A stretch of 64,000 nucleotides of DNA, taken from positions 15,556,965-15,620,964 of the forward strand of contig OY720642.1 in assembly GCA_963169105.1 (NCBI GenBank), given 5' to 3'. Below are positions 46,731-57,880 of the stretch, in pieces. Each line of letters starts with the position of its first letter. The first letter of the stretch is position 1. The notes beneath the pieces are model-generated. The model made no database searches and was not told where the DNA came from. It worked only from the letters and a program-made list of their open reading frames with translations. The position numbers were made by a program, and so were the translations under genes. This stretch comes from Ceriagrion tenellum (lineage: Eukaryota > Arthropoda > Insecta > Odonata > Coenagrionidae).

Positions 46731-47110
46731 AAAATACATACATTCATACATACACACCAATCACGCCGTTCCCTTCCGGGGTAGGCAGAGTCACTAAGTT
46801 TAACTCATAAACACATATTTGTACTCCTAACTCTGCTTCAATAATTTCCTCCATTCTGGCCTATCCTTACAAACCTCTTCTGCCTCATTTACCCCCATAC
46901 ACTGCTTCACTACACGCCCTCCTGTCTTTAAGACTCCTAATATTCCTCCTCCTAAGAATTTCCTCAACCATATTCAACCACAACTTTCTCGGCCTATCTC
47001 TCCCTCTCGCATCATTCATTTCACTCTCATACATCTGTTTTGTTATTCGACTCTCATCCATTCTCTCAACATGGCCAAACCAACGAAGCACACTCCTGTC
47101 ATATATTGCA
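46731..47110 (-). mobile_element. LINE family B fragment, copy 1
   Basis: On the minus strand a clean 79-codon frame (46885-47124) reads RSVLRWFGHVERMDESRITK, then RGRDRPRKLWLNMVEEILRR, ending near SEAVYGGK. The WFGHVERMDESR and RxRPRKLWxxxV motifs identify a LINE C-terminus. The 3' untranslated region contains ctctgccta and ccccggaagggaacggcgtg and ends in an ATGT-type repeat. Copy 2 at 53.8 kb on the other strand has the same sequence with modest divergence. Homology starts abruptly near 47105, so the insertion is 5'-truncated. A plus-strand frame (47040-47294) is partly a shadow. Confidence 0.88.
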
Positions 47111-47127
47111 AAAAATAATGCCAAAAA

Positions 47128-47560
47128 CTACAGTACGAAAATATCGTCTCTCACGCCAATCTTCAGAGAGAGAAGCGACTGGCGGAGACTTTGACACAAG
47201 GCGGGAAGGTATATCTCCAGATAAGCGACAGAGAGTGGACGGAAGCAGTACAAACAGCTATTTCGAAAAACAACGCTCCCTCCCTCCACGCTAAGTTCGT
47301 CGGCTTCTGATTCCATCTCCTTCACTTGTTTTGAAGCTGCGACTCGAGCGGTATGGGCGGCCGAAACGCGTCGATCGGCTCAACTCGCTAAGTCAGGAGA
47401 CTACACAGGGAGGGATAAAGGGGGGAGATGGATAGTAACGCAAAGCTTCTCTCAAAGAGAGAGGTTGGCTTCGGATGGATAGGATTGTTGATCAAAGGGA
47501 GGGAGAACGGGGAGGGAAGGACGAGGCAGGTCCGGGAAAGAGTTGAAAGCATTGGAATAA
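47128..47560. other. GC-richer patch
   Basis: More GC- and CpG-rich than its surroundings (ggtatgggcggccgaaacgc, gtcgatcggctcaactcgc), with a purine-rich second half. Small open frames on both strands lack motifs. Confidence 0.4.
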
Positions 47561-49525
47561 GATTATAAAGAAAATACATACAATATTCTAAAATTATTTA
47601 GCAACCTGAGCATTTTAGATGAACTCAGAACACAAGTTGGTGGACTCGACTTCATAGAATTGGGTTCATTCTTAACTAAAATTCATTAGTTATAAGAGTT
47701 CAAAACCATTAGTGATGGGCCGTTAAAGGGTATTTGTTTCGAAAATATCAGGAGAAATACCATTTCTCAAGTGCGAGGATCATCACATCAACATTTGAGA
47801 GGCGTTACGAAATGAATGGGATATCCAAATACCTATCATACCAACTAGGATGCAATAATTTATATATCTTGGATTGCCAGGTCGTAGGTTATTGAGCGGA
47901 AAACAATGGAAATATGATAATATGATGTAGAGAACGATTTAAAAACGATTCGGCTGGACTAACATTGTCGCAGAGGTCAAGTCTCTACAAGGGATGTAGC
48001 GCCGAGGTGTAAGAAAGTGATTAAGAAATATTTTGATTGTTCGGTAATACTTTGCGTTTCAACCTAAAATAGAGCGTGATTTGGATTCATCTAAAGTTGT
48101 CTTAGTCACGCGGGTTGCCTTAAAGCACTTAGCTTTTCCACAGCCATTTCTCTCAGAGGGAGTAATGTGATTTAACACCATTTTTGCGGGATACAATAGA
48201 ACTTGTTGCATTAGCTTGGATTTTGCAAGTTTACGAATTTATTAAATCTCAAGTGGAACCCAAATTATTACATCGAAATTCAATTAAGCCTTAATAAGGA
48301 CAAAATTATCTCTCTATGCCTACATTTTCATGCCATCCCAACAGCCACCGCATGGGCATGTGACATGGGGTGTTTGGGTACACTCATGTAAAGGTATGTA
48401 GGATGTTTCTGGAGGTGAAAAAGTGGAGAGTTTTTTTTTGGGATTTTTTGGAAAGTGCCACATTTTTTGCTATAGCCACTCACTGCGAGTGTAAAGAACT
48501 AATTTTTATATCTACCTGTTTGACAATGTATCTCTTTTATTTTATCGCTCCTGTCGAATCTAAAACTGTAGTGTGGCTTCAGATTGATATTATTTGTGTC
48601 ACACTGCAACACTCATCACCAACTCTGAATTTATCGAGCAAAATAAGCCTAGTAAGCGACCTCCGATTTTATAGCTTATCTCATGCCTAATCCCTCTAAA
48701 ATCTGTGCAACTCTTTTCGTTCGCATCAGTTTTCAATGTTGCGCGCAGCGTTCCTTTATTACTTTATTTATTTTTAGGAATAAATCCTTCTGCCCAGGAT
48801 CACCAATTTCTGCGACGCATTCAAGGCGTGGTCTAACCCAAGCAAAATAGTATCCCTCTCTCATATTTTATTCCTGTGACCCTCCTATTATACGCTAGAA
48901 AAATCCTAGTTTCATCAAAGCTGTGCCGCACATATTTTGTGCTTATTCTGCACGGTAGGTCATGAAGAATGCACATGCAAACATTTCTGATTCATCCCAA
49001 GACCTCCTTTACCATTTGAAGGATGCATTTAAGAAAATCCCTCAGGTTTTACTTGCAGTAGCGTGAATGAATAAACGGCAAGAAAACTGGGCTGAGAGTG
49101 AACCAAGAGAAAAAAACACATAATCCCGCCTGCGATTGAGAGGAGATATTTCGACGAGATATCAGGTTTGCTCACGCAAAGCTTAAGCCAGCCCACATTT
49201 CCTCGGTCCCGCGTTCTCAAATGAGAAATGATTACCGATATTGGGGAGAAAGTGTTCGAAATTTTGGCATCGCTTCGATTGGATCCACGGGAAATGTACT
49301 TGAGCGACGCGGGATATTGAAAAAAGCTCAAGTTACAATGGCTCCGCAAGAGGAACACCGCTGAAGCACTCATATCTTTCGACTGATGATTAAAATCGTT
49401 TCGGATGAGAGAGGAATCAGAGAAACGCACCGCCTGGAGACTGAAGAAGTTTCAACAAAACACATGGGTGCAACTGGAGTAAAACACAAAGGAAATGGTT
49501 CCAGGATTGAATTTGTGGAAGTAAT
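47561..49525. other. Unassigned DNA
   Basis: Open frames of 106 codons (48370-48690, plus) and 133 codons (49029-49430, minus) show no recognisable domain. No repeat ends were identified. Confidence 0.5.
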
Positions 49526-49621
49526 CCATAGTAGATAAAATAAAACTACCTTTGTATACTCTACTACAGGTGTGTAACGCTAGTGGAGTATACAAAGTTA
49601 GTTTTATTTCATCTACTATGG
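49526..49621. repeat. Long inverted repeat hairpin (41-bp arms, 14-base loop)
   Basis: The left arm (49526-49566) starts ccatagtagataaaataaaa and the right arm (49581-49621) ends ttttatttcatctactatgg. They pair at 38 of 41 positions around the loop caggtgtgtaacgc. Such high pairing over 96 bases suggests a recent fold-back element or a miniature inverted-repeat transposon. No transposase or obvious target-site duplication accompanies it. Transcribed, it would form a stable stem of the size seen in microRNA precursors, but conservation is unknown. Confidence 0.9.
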
Positions 49622-52600
49622 AGTAAATCAGTTCTTCTGTTTCCTTAAGAAAATAAATCATTGTTTAATCCTAGAAAAAATTAATGATGCTGACCGAGAG
49701 ATTGTGTGATTTTCTGCTTAAGGAAAAGTTTGAAATTCGGCGTTACAGTCCGCAACTGAGGGGTTAGATTTTTCACTCGTCCAATGGACTCTAAAAGTCA
49801 TTGCTCATGGTGCGCAGCTTCTTTGAGACTCGCGGCAGAATGTTTGTGTGAAGTTTTTTTTCAAAAATTCCTTTAAATGTAGTAGCTTTTAGCCTTAAAG
49901 TAATTTAAGATATAACGTAACATTTTTTGTCTCCCATGCTGAAAATTGGCTTTTAAAAAGTTATTGGAAACATATTTATCGAAATGCATTCATTACGTAG
50001 CAAATTCTTGAGTTACCGATTTCAAATACCTCCAGATAAATTACGGTAGAAGGAAACATTATCTTGTAGTACCGGAGTGGAAAAATAATTCTTAGATAAT
50101 AGCAACGAAGCAGAACAAAATTTTACCTGTTTGTACGTAAGTAGATTATTTAAGCCACAAATGTACTTCAAAAGGCGACAGATGTTCAGCAGGGTTATTT
50201 TACCATCCAAAATCCCCTGTAGAAATCTGTACTTTAAAAGAGAACCATTTAAAAAGGTGATATTGGCTACATTATAAATCCGATCTGAGGTATGAGATAT
50301 GCCTGGAAACAATCCAGCGGACTCTACGATGTCTCCTTGAATTGGAGAAATAATGCTCATACACAAAATTGGGGCGTCACTATCATGCAGTTGGGTATCT
50401 GTGTGTCCCTAAAGTTTACTGCCTTGCTATTGAAATGCCGCAAAATGACGACACATATTTCCTTTATCCATTATATATAAAGCAATTTCACACAAATTCA
50501 ATGGCATGAGCATACTCCTCGACCATTACGATTCTAACGGTTCTTGGCAAAAACAAAGCCTATGATACAAAATGGCATTTCGATAAATATTAGCCCTCGG
50601 GTAATTTGAGCGAGTAATCAATTCACTTTGATTTCAGAGAATTTTTACTTATTTTAATGGATAATATCTCATCTTCCAAAAATACAAAAATATCTGCCAC
50701 TCACCGAACTACTTTTGGAGATATTTACCATGACAGCGAGTAATTTTCAGATTTTCCTAAAAGGTTTTAAAAATAAATCATATGATCACAGGAAGATTTT
50801 TGTTCAAAATGGCAAAAACTCATTCGTTATGTACGAATTTCATCAGTACCACGTCGGGAAAAAGTGATGATAAAGATTTATATGAATATATAGAATTTCA
50901 CTTTCTCCCGACGAATGACTGCTGTGAATTCTTCTCGTGTTTCCGTCCGGGGAAGATGCTCCATCTTCTCTAACACCGACTTTTTGATGACTTATCGAAA
51001 CGTCGGCGTAAGAGTATATGGATATTTTTACTTAATTACTTCGATCTTCAGACTTATAAAACTATATATTTGCACTATTGATATGAAAACAGTTACTTCT
51101 ATCCTATTTTAGCAGCTGAAACGAGAAAATAAAACTCGGATACCGTTTCTATTATGACTAGGAAAATATCACGCTCAAACTACCTTAACTTTCATAAATG
51201 TAAAAGATAGATCGTATCGAATACCTGAAGCCCGCGCAAGTTGGCATGCTTGTTTCGCTGTTTCATAATAAGTTTCTGTTCGGTCGGTGTAGCACACGTT
51301 TGCGTCTTCGCGCTCGTCATATCACATTGAATCTCCACTCGATGCGGCACAGTGGACCATCCCTTCAGTGTGCCTTACGTTTGTGGGTCTCCTTCCTACC
51401 GTGCGCATCGATGACCCCCATTCCAGCGACACCTCAAACTTTCTATGGCTGCGAAGGCTTCCGCGGAGTCGCTGAGATGGCAATGAATGTTTTTTCGGGG
51501 TCTCTTCCACGGTGTTCCATTTTCGTGCACGACAGTTTCTACGGCACTCAAGCTATCGTCTTCAGTCCTGAAGCGACGATGCACGTGCTCGTGTAAGCCC
51601 AAACAAATTGGACTTTTTCCACTTATTCAGTTGGGCGAGCTCTCATCGGTTATTCTTTCTTTCTTCGTAAAAGAAGCGTCATCTAAGCATAGGAGGTGGT
51701 GTAACTACGAATATTCTCTAGTCATGTTTACGGTCGTTGCCACAAATTTTATATCATTTCCAATGAGTCTGGAGAAGAAGCGGCTATTTTTTGCGTTTGA
51801 CTTTTCCTCTTAAAAGTTCACCCTATAGCTGTATCCACTTTATGCGTATTCTGACAGAGCTGTTTTGCACAGCTGCCTGTTATTGATGTAACTTTGATGC
51901 TCTTTTTGTCGGCTTGAGAGTGCTTTTGGCGTTTTTCCGATGAAGGGTTTTCACATTCGCACGTTACTTTGTAGACACCTTTGATGAATGGAACTTCGCA
52001 AAAGAGATCCTAAAAATCCTTCCCTGCGATATCATCCTTCCATCTGCACATCAATTTTGCTTAATTCTTAAATAACCAGTTGAAAAATGTGAAAATATCG
52101 AAAATAGAGGCTTAAAAAAGTGGTAGAGAATATTACCGTCGATGAGTACAATATATTTAATATTAAGACAAGACATGCATATTCTATGATTTTTAAGGTA
52201 ATGGCCACGCAACACTCTCCCTCACTTGTTCTTTTGTTTGTTCAGCCAGTTTATTCCCCTTCCGGTTGATGTTGTATCTGTAAAGGCACAAGGTCCATTT
52301 CCTCTTTCATTTCCCATGAGGACCAAGTAATAAGACTCATGGTCCTGCATGTCAACATTGCCGATGCTTCGACGTGAATACGTCTATCTGCGTGAGCTAC
52401 GAGCACTTAGTTATATGCATCGTAAAAATTTGCGGCGCTAAACCCCAAAGGCTTCAAGGAGAAATTGGCAAAAGTTCCGTCCCGGGAACTCAGGGCAATT
52501 CCAGGGCTATGTTCTGGTCCTTCAGAAGTTGGAGCGATATTTTTCCCTTTTTGCAAATGAGACCATATTCGTATTTTTGTTCTTTATTTCAGCAGCCGTA

Positions 52601-53025
52601 AATATCGGGTAGAAAATATAAAAATATTAACTGCGCAATACTGTTGTTTTAGGCGCATGAAGTTTCATTAAATAACTGAATGCGCAATCAAATGTTTACA
52701 CGCTGAGTCATTTTTTCACGCCGTACCTTGAAAAGTTTTTTAAACCTGAGATTTTTTTGCAATTTTGTAAAAAATACTACAGTGAGAATTTGATTTGTTT
52801 TCAAATATATTATAGAAACCATGCAAAATACACAATACAAAGTTTTAATGAGAGCTAGGTGGTAGCACTTTTCAATTCTTTAAAATAAATTTCCCATATA
52901 AAATATTATTCTTTATTCTTATTAGACTTATATTATTCGGCAAATATCTTGGAAAGTAGGTAGTTTGGTCAAAGATTTAAGCTTTTCCCGGTGTAATATT
53001 ATTAAGTATCTCTCTCAGATTTCGC
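49622..53025. other. Unassigned DNA, partly GC-rich
   Basis: At 51240-51600 a GC-richer block carries open frames on both strands (116 codons plus; 62 and 68 codons minus). The minus-strand frame includes VHENGTPWKRPRKNIHCHL but matches nothing I know. Open frames at 50022-50366 (114, minus) and 51487-51813 (108, plus) are also unassigned. No repeat ends were recognised. Confidence 0.45.
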
Positions 53026-53152
53026 ACCGGGGAATATGTTCTAATTGCGCCCACGTTTTGGAAAACGACTTGTCTTCCATTCTCAAGGCGTGTGTTATTT
53101 CTGTCGGGTACGATACAACACGATGTCGGCGCAATTAGAAATATTACCCGGT
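53026..53152. repeat. Inverted repeat, MITE-like or retroelement terminal hairpin
   Basis: The left arm accggggaatatgttctaat continues tgcgcccac (53026-53054). It pairs with tgtcggcgcaattagaaata followed by ttacccggt (53124-53152), differing by two small gaps and one or two substitutions. The 69-base centre, read on the minus strand, includes cttgagaatggaagacaagt followed by cgttttccaaaacg. That layout resembles the CTGANGA...AAACG hairpins noted elsewhere in the window, but more decayed. Confidence 0.7.
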
Positions 53153-53804
53153 TCGAAGCCCAAGAAAGATATTTAAGTAGTTTAGTGTCTGATATTTGGG
53201 TGTCTTTGCAAACGTGAGATATTTTTATTTTTTATAAGGCATGGTCTGATTTCCATGTAAAATAAAATTCCGCTCGAATTACCTCAATTCCTCGCCTATT
53301 ACGTTGAGCTTTCCCCCGGGGCGTGTTCCACCAAGTTGTGCGTTACACGCATTGCCCAAGGTGAGTGCTTGTGCACCAAGCCGCTGATATTCGCGGCGCG
53401 GCTCCCCGCCCGAGCAACAATTCCTTCCCTTTTAGCGCCGACTAAAAATAATTTTTCATCGCCGAAAATCGATGTGAACGAAATCAATGCTTCCATGACT
53501 CCACCGTGCAACCTATTTCTCCCTTCCCCTCCCTCTCTCCGTGCTTCCCCTCGTTCTCTCTCTCCTTATGTTCTTATCTTTTTCCCGGAAACGAAGGAAT
53601 TCCCATGCACGTCGATCGGAAAACACATTCGCCTTCGAGGGAAAGTCGTTCACGACACGCCCTCGCACGACATCGCCGCCATTGGCCATCGACCGCCACA
53701 TATCACTCCGACCGGCACGAGCCTACCGACCTGAAGCCACTCGATGAGTTTGCCCCTCTCCCCGATTTACATTCGCAATATATACACATTTACTCACAGA
53801 GAGG
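53153..53804. other. GC-rich patch with overlapping open frames
   Basis: From about 53290 to 53750 the DNA is GC-rich (ctgatattcgcggcgcggct) and then pyrimidine-rich (cccttcccctccctctctcc). It holds frames of 132, 119 and 68 codons plus and 70 and 62 codons minus. None has a domain, and the frames overlap in ways that argue against real coding. It may be a CpG-rich regulatory region. Confidence 0.4.
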
Positions 53805-54345
53805 GTACTTCTCCCCAATTTGTTGTATGGTAGTGAAACATGGGTATGCCAGGATAAACACGTGAGTAGACTAAACGCCGCGCGTATGAGTTATCTGAGG
53901 AGTGTTTGCGGCAAGAGTAAAATGAATAGGGTCAGGAATTAGTGGGTAATATATGAATGTGGGTTACATGCTCCAGTAATGGACATATATGAAAGGAGTG
54001 TGCTTCGTTGGTTTGGCCATGTTGAGAGAATGGATGAGAGTCGAATGACGAAACATACATAAGAGGGAAATGAATGGTGCGAGAGGTAGAGGTAGGCCGA
54101 GAAAGCTGTGGTTGAATGTGGTTGAGGATATTCTTAGGAGGAGGAATATTAGGAGCCTTAAAAACATGAGGGCGTGAATGAAGCAGTGTATGGGGGTAAA
54201 TGAGGCAAAAGAGGTTGCAATCATAGGTCAGTATGGAGGAAATTATTGAAGCAGAGTTAAGTGTACAAATATGTATTTATGAGTGAAACTTAGTGACTCT
54301 GCCTACCCCGGAAGGGAACGGCGTGATTGGTATGTATGTATGTAC
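53805..54345 (+). mobile_element. LINE family B fragment, copy 2
   Basis: The frame starts VLLPNLLYGSETWVCQDKHV, then SRLNAARMSYLRSVCGKSKM and NRVRN before a stop. It resumes YERSVLRWFGHVERMDESRM and then breaks into several frames, through RGRGRPRKLWLN and ILRRRNIRSL. LLYGxETW, then LxxxxMxxLRxxxGxxxxxRxRN, then WFGHVERM, then RGRGRPRKLW is the canonical LINE C-terminal order. The 3' end, gactctgcctaccccggaag followed by ggaacggcgtgattgg and (tatg)n, is identical in plan to copy 1 at 46.7 kb. It reaches about 200 bases further 5' than copy 1 but carries more stops. A minus-strand 86-codon frame (53964-54224) is a shadow. Confidence 0.88.
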
Positions 54346-54957
54346 TCACTGAGAGTCGATGGCTTTCGGGATGACTTATGTGTTGAGTCATACTACTGCG
54401 ACGACTGGGTGTATGAAGAGCGTTTCAGCTTGCTTATTCAGGAATGAAGTGCTCTATACACATTTTGGCTGCGATATTTAGCCCGGCAGTCAGTTAGGTG
54501 AGCTTCTATATTGCCTATTAGGAGTCCTTTACCACTTTCTGTGCAAACCTACTTCCAAGTGTTGGATAGCGGATAACCTACAATTGACATTATTCGGATA
54601 TATGGCTATCCCTATTAATCTGGTCATGTACCGAGTCTCCTTGGAAGCAAAAGCGGGAAGGGACTCCAACAAGGCGGATAAGAATCGCATTTGACCGATC
54701 TCCAGGTTATAAGTCTTAGCTATAGTGCATTGAGAACACATCGACCTTAAGAAACGAGCTGGAAAGCTCGCAAAAGTGACGTCAAAAATATGACTCAACG
54801 ACCGAAAGCCATCAAGCTTCAAGGATTCTCCGCGGGAGCTTTCACAACAACATTTAATCAATAGCCAAAGCACCAAGTGCAGAAAGATTCGCATTATACA
54901 AGTGAGGGTCTTTTAATGATAATGTAAAAATACTTTATTCCACAAAATTTTCTTCGT
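54346..54957. other. Unassigned DNA with a 121-codon open frame
   Basis: The minus-strand frame 54529-54894 contains segments such as LESLPAFASKETRYMTRLIG and IAIYPNNVNCRLSAIQHLEV. It has mixed, non-repetitive composition but no motif I recognise. A related block, gatggctttcgg...ttgagtcat, occurs at 54361-54391 on the plus strand and at 54792-54817 on the minus strand, so the region has a partial inverted-repeat plan. This could be a decayed DNA transposon rather than a host gene. Confidence 0.35.
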
Positions 54958-54990
54958 ACGACGCATTTTACCGTTTCATGGCGTCGTCAG
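54958..54990 (-). ncRNA. CCTGACGA...GAAAC hairpin motif
   Basis: The minus strand reads cctgacgacgccatgaaacg followed by gtaaaatgcgtcgt. Both CTGACGA (CUGANGA form) and GAAAC are intact. However, acgacgc (54958-54964) pairs with gcgtcgt (54981-54987), which ties up the first conserved strand in a stem. That conflicts with a standard hammerhead fold. Downstream on the minus strand is gaaaattttgtggaataaag, with an AATAAA-like signal, so this may be a retroelement 3' end. Confidence 0.35.
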
Positions 54991-57564
54991 GTTCAGAATA
55001 ATTACTTAATTTTTGTTTACACTTTTGATGGTTAAGTGGGGGAGTTGGAGAAAATCCCGACTTTTGGAGAGGGATGAGAAAGATGAGGGCTTGTGATCAA
55101 GGGCTTATGAAGCGTGAAAGGCCATTTTTTAATAAGGAAATTTATTTTGAAAGCAGTAGGGAGGGGTTTGGAAAAAATAGCTTGTTACATAGGTTGTTAG
55201 AGTGTCTAATTATTTTCATTTGAATGTAATGTATTTTATTTAGAAAAAAGTACCTATTATGTAAACATTATTATGGATAAGTGCATCAAATCTTCTCCGA
55301 TATGTTGCCTTTCGCAATATAGCAAGTCTTTCAATAAGCAAGGCAACTAAGTAATACAATAACCTTCTACCTGAAAATTTCTTTTTTGTTTTTCAACATA
55401 GCTTCCTTCCAGCTCCACTTATTTGATTCAGCTGTGTTCCAATAATATTAACCCCTCATAAAGGCAGGATGAATCAAACCCTTCAAAGCACTCAGCCACA
55501 GTGGCCTCACATCTTGATTTGATGAAAATTTCCTTCCCCAAGGCAGATATTACGGCTTGAGGTTAAGAATTCAGAAGCTACCAGGGGAATCATGGAAAGG
55601 TAGTAAAAGGCAGCAATACAAATCTTAATCCGTGTCATTTGGCAAAGCTCGTTCACACTTAGTTATCTCAGCTCGGCAACAATTTTGAATCCCCGATAAC
55701 CCATGCCGAAATCCGATTCTCTGTCCTTACATTTCCTGTCAACCCACCATCCTCTTTCGTAAGCATCTTATTGTCCCAAATGCCCACTTCATAAGTCTAA
55801 CTTGCGCCTCCTTCCTCATTCCCTCAATGATCTATCTTTAATTAGTCATCAGGCTATGTCAGTGAATCAAATATCTTTTCAAAGTTGAAAAAAAATTGAG
55901 GTAACGTTTTATTATGGCATAAAAAGCACTTGTAAAAAGTATCAGGTGTTTGCAAGAATGGTCAAATAAAATACAAAATATTATCAGTCCCTGCACCTTT
56001 TATACGGACAAACTTGACTTTTTCCACAGATATTTTAATTGTCCATCCTTAAAGCCAAAACATGGAGGGACTCGTATAAATAGAAATAGCTATTCACTCC
56101 AACTACCTTTGTAACGAGCTATTATTTGCTCACTCACTCCCCGCTCCTTCTCATAAATTAACCTTGTCAAATAACAACCTTTCCGCCAAACCAGCTCATG
56201 ATATACATGTCACTGCCTTATTCAAATCCTCCCAAGAGTCGGTATTTTCTCTGCCTCCCGCAATAAACTATTACAGAAATAAACAAAAATAAACAAACAA
56301 CCAGTACTTGGCGATGCCGTTAAAGGCATCGCACTTAAAAGTATTGTACAAAAGTATTAAATGTTCTACTTAATTATGAATACAAACCGCTGTTACGGTT
56401 TATCCTCCAGATATATTAATTAGTTTTACTCTCGCCTTAACCATTTTATTTCATTGCTTATCCTCTCTGCCTTAGGTTAGCTGCACTTCCATGATTACCC
56501 AGGAGAACGAAGCAGAAGGTTTCTCTTTCCGCGGAAAATAACCCTCACCTGTGTTTTTTCTCATGTGATTTCCCTGAGCATCTTTCCCTGAGCTTGCGAT
56601 GGTTGCGCTCTTTTGTAAGCTAAGCAATGAAACTCTTGAACCCACGTGGGCACACAGGGAAGCTAGTGGGATGCTATTTTCTGAAGGAGAGCTCTTAGAA
56701 GCAATCGATAGAGAGCTGGACGCGTTCCCATGGAGGCGATCAAGTCGCGAATTCCACAATTTAGCGCGCTTAAAACCCCATTTTAATATGACACCTCATA
56801 AAACCGGCAATACACTGTACTCTGACGAAGGTCGATTTTTCATATAACAACGATTCAGACTTCAAAATAAGCCAAGTTTTCTGTTGCACGTTTATCCTAG
56901 GTCGAGAAAAAGTACCTTCAGAAAGATGAAAATAATCTCCTTTGAGGGGTTGAAAAAAATGTAACTTGAACATTAAATCTCAAACAATTTGTACACCAGC
57001 AGTAAACATTTCACCGCCAAAAAAGGAATGCATACTAAGCGATGAATTTTTTTAACCCAGCAGACCCTAATGAAGAAAAAACCAAAAACTTTGACTTTTT
57101 ATAAGCAGGCACAAATATAATTGTTGTACTTAAAATAATATCTTTATTGAATTCTATAACGCAGAATTAAACAATAAAAGTACTAGTGTAACCACTTTTT
57201 TGATTGGCTCAATTCATCGTTAGTAATTACAGCTCATACTCGAGTATCTATGACTAAAATCGATACCTGTGGACTCTGGTGCACTGGGGAGGGTTCTTTG
57301 TGGAATGTGTGTTTTTTGGTTTCTAAATTCATTCTACGGCGAAGCTACAAGTTAGCGGCGTGATGACTTGACTTATTTGTATTTAGGCAAGGTCAAATGA
57401 GACGATAGCATCCCCTCTTCACCCCAAACCAGTATCTCTCCTACTACATAGTAATATACATAGTTTTTCATTGATAAAAATCAATCTAATGTAATGATGG
57501 CAGCCACGCAAAAGTGTTGGTCCACATTAATTAGTTTTTTGTAAAGTCTCAGTCCTTTTTCGTA
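54991..57564. other. Unassigned DNA
   Basis: Open frames of 95 codons (56472-56759, minus) and 82 codons (56599-56847, plus) overlap on opposite strands and show no motif. No other structure was recognised. Confidence 0.5.
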
Positions 57565-57624
57565 CCTCTCTCTCTCTTTCCCGAGAAGGAGCCTCTTCTT
57601 CTTTCCCTTCCCCTCTTCTCTTTC

Positions 57625-57655
<31 letters not shown>

Positions 57656-57748
57656 CGGGAAAGAGAGGGAGGGAAAAAAGAAGGGACCTGCCGGGAAAGA
57701 GGAAGGAGGAAAGAAAAGAGACGGAGTGAGAGAAGAGGAAGAAAGGCA
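57565..57748. repeat. Polypyrimidine/polypurine fold-back
   Basis: About 90 bases of almost pure C/T (ctctctctctttcccgagaa, cctctctctctttctctctc) switch at 57655-57662 to about 85 bases of almost pure A/G (gggaaagagagggagggaaa, gaggaaggaggaaagaaaag). The two halves are roughly complementary, with shared landmarks such as tcccgagaag and the later gccgggaaag. The strand can therefore fold back, and each half could also form triplex DNA. The 94-codon minus-strand frame, rich in R, K and E, is a by-product. Confidence 0.75.
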
Positions 57749-57880
57749 ATCTATATTGTATTAGTCTTTTGATTTCATAGCAATTAGCAAAAATTATTTC
57801 TTTTACGACAAATTTTTCGATGATTTCTCGCACAACCTAAATTTTTATTGGAGAAGTACGCAGCCGGTGTTGTCTCAATT
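57749..57880. other. Unassigned spacer
   Basis: Short AT-rich spacer between the fold-back and the MITE; nothing seen. Confidence 0.5.

Noticed and set aside
51246..51596. 116-codon frame with opposing minus-strand frames
   Set aside because: Frames on both strands over the same GC-richer block and no recognisable motif; cannot tell coding from composition.
53336..53865. Overlapping 132-, 119- and 68-codon plus-strand frames
   Set aside because: Mutually overlapping frames in GC- and pyrimidine-rich DNA; none has a domain.
57549..57833. 94-codon R/K/E-rich frame, minus
   Set aside because: Direct product of the polypyrimidine/polypurine fold-back.
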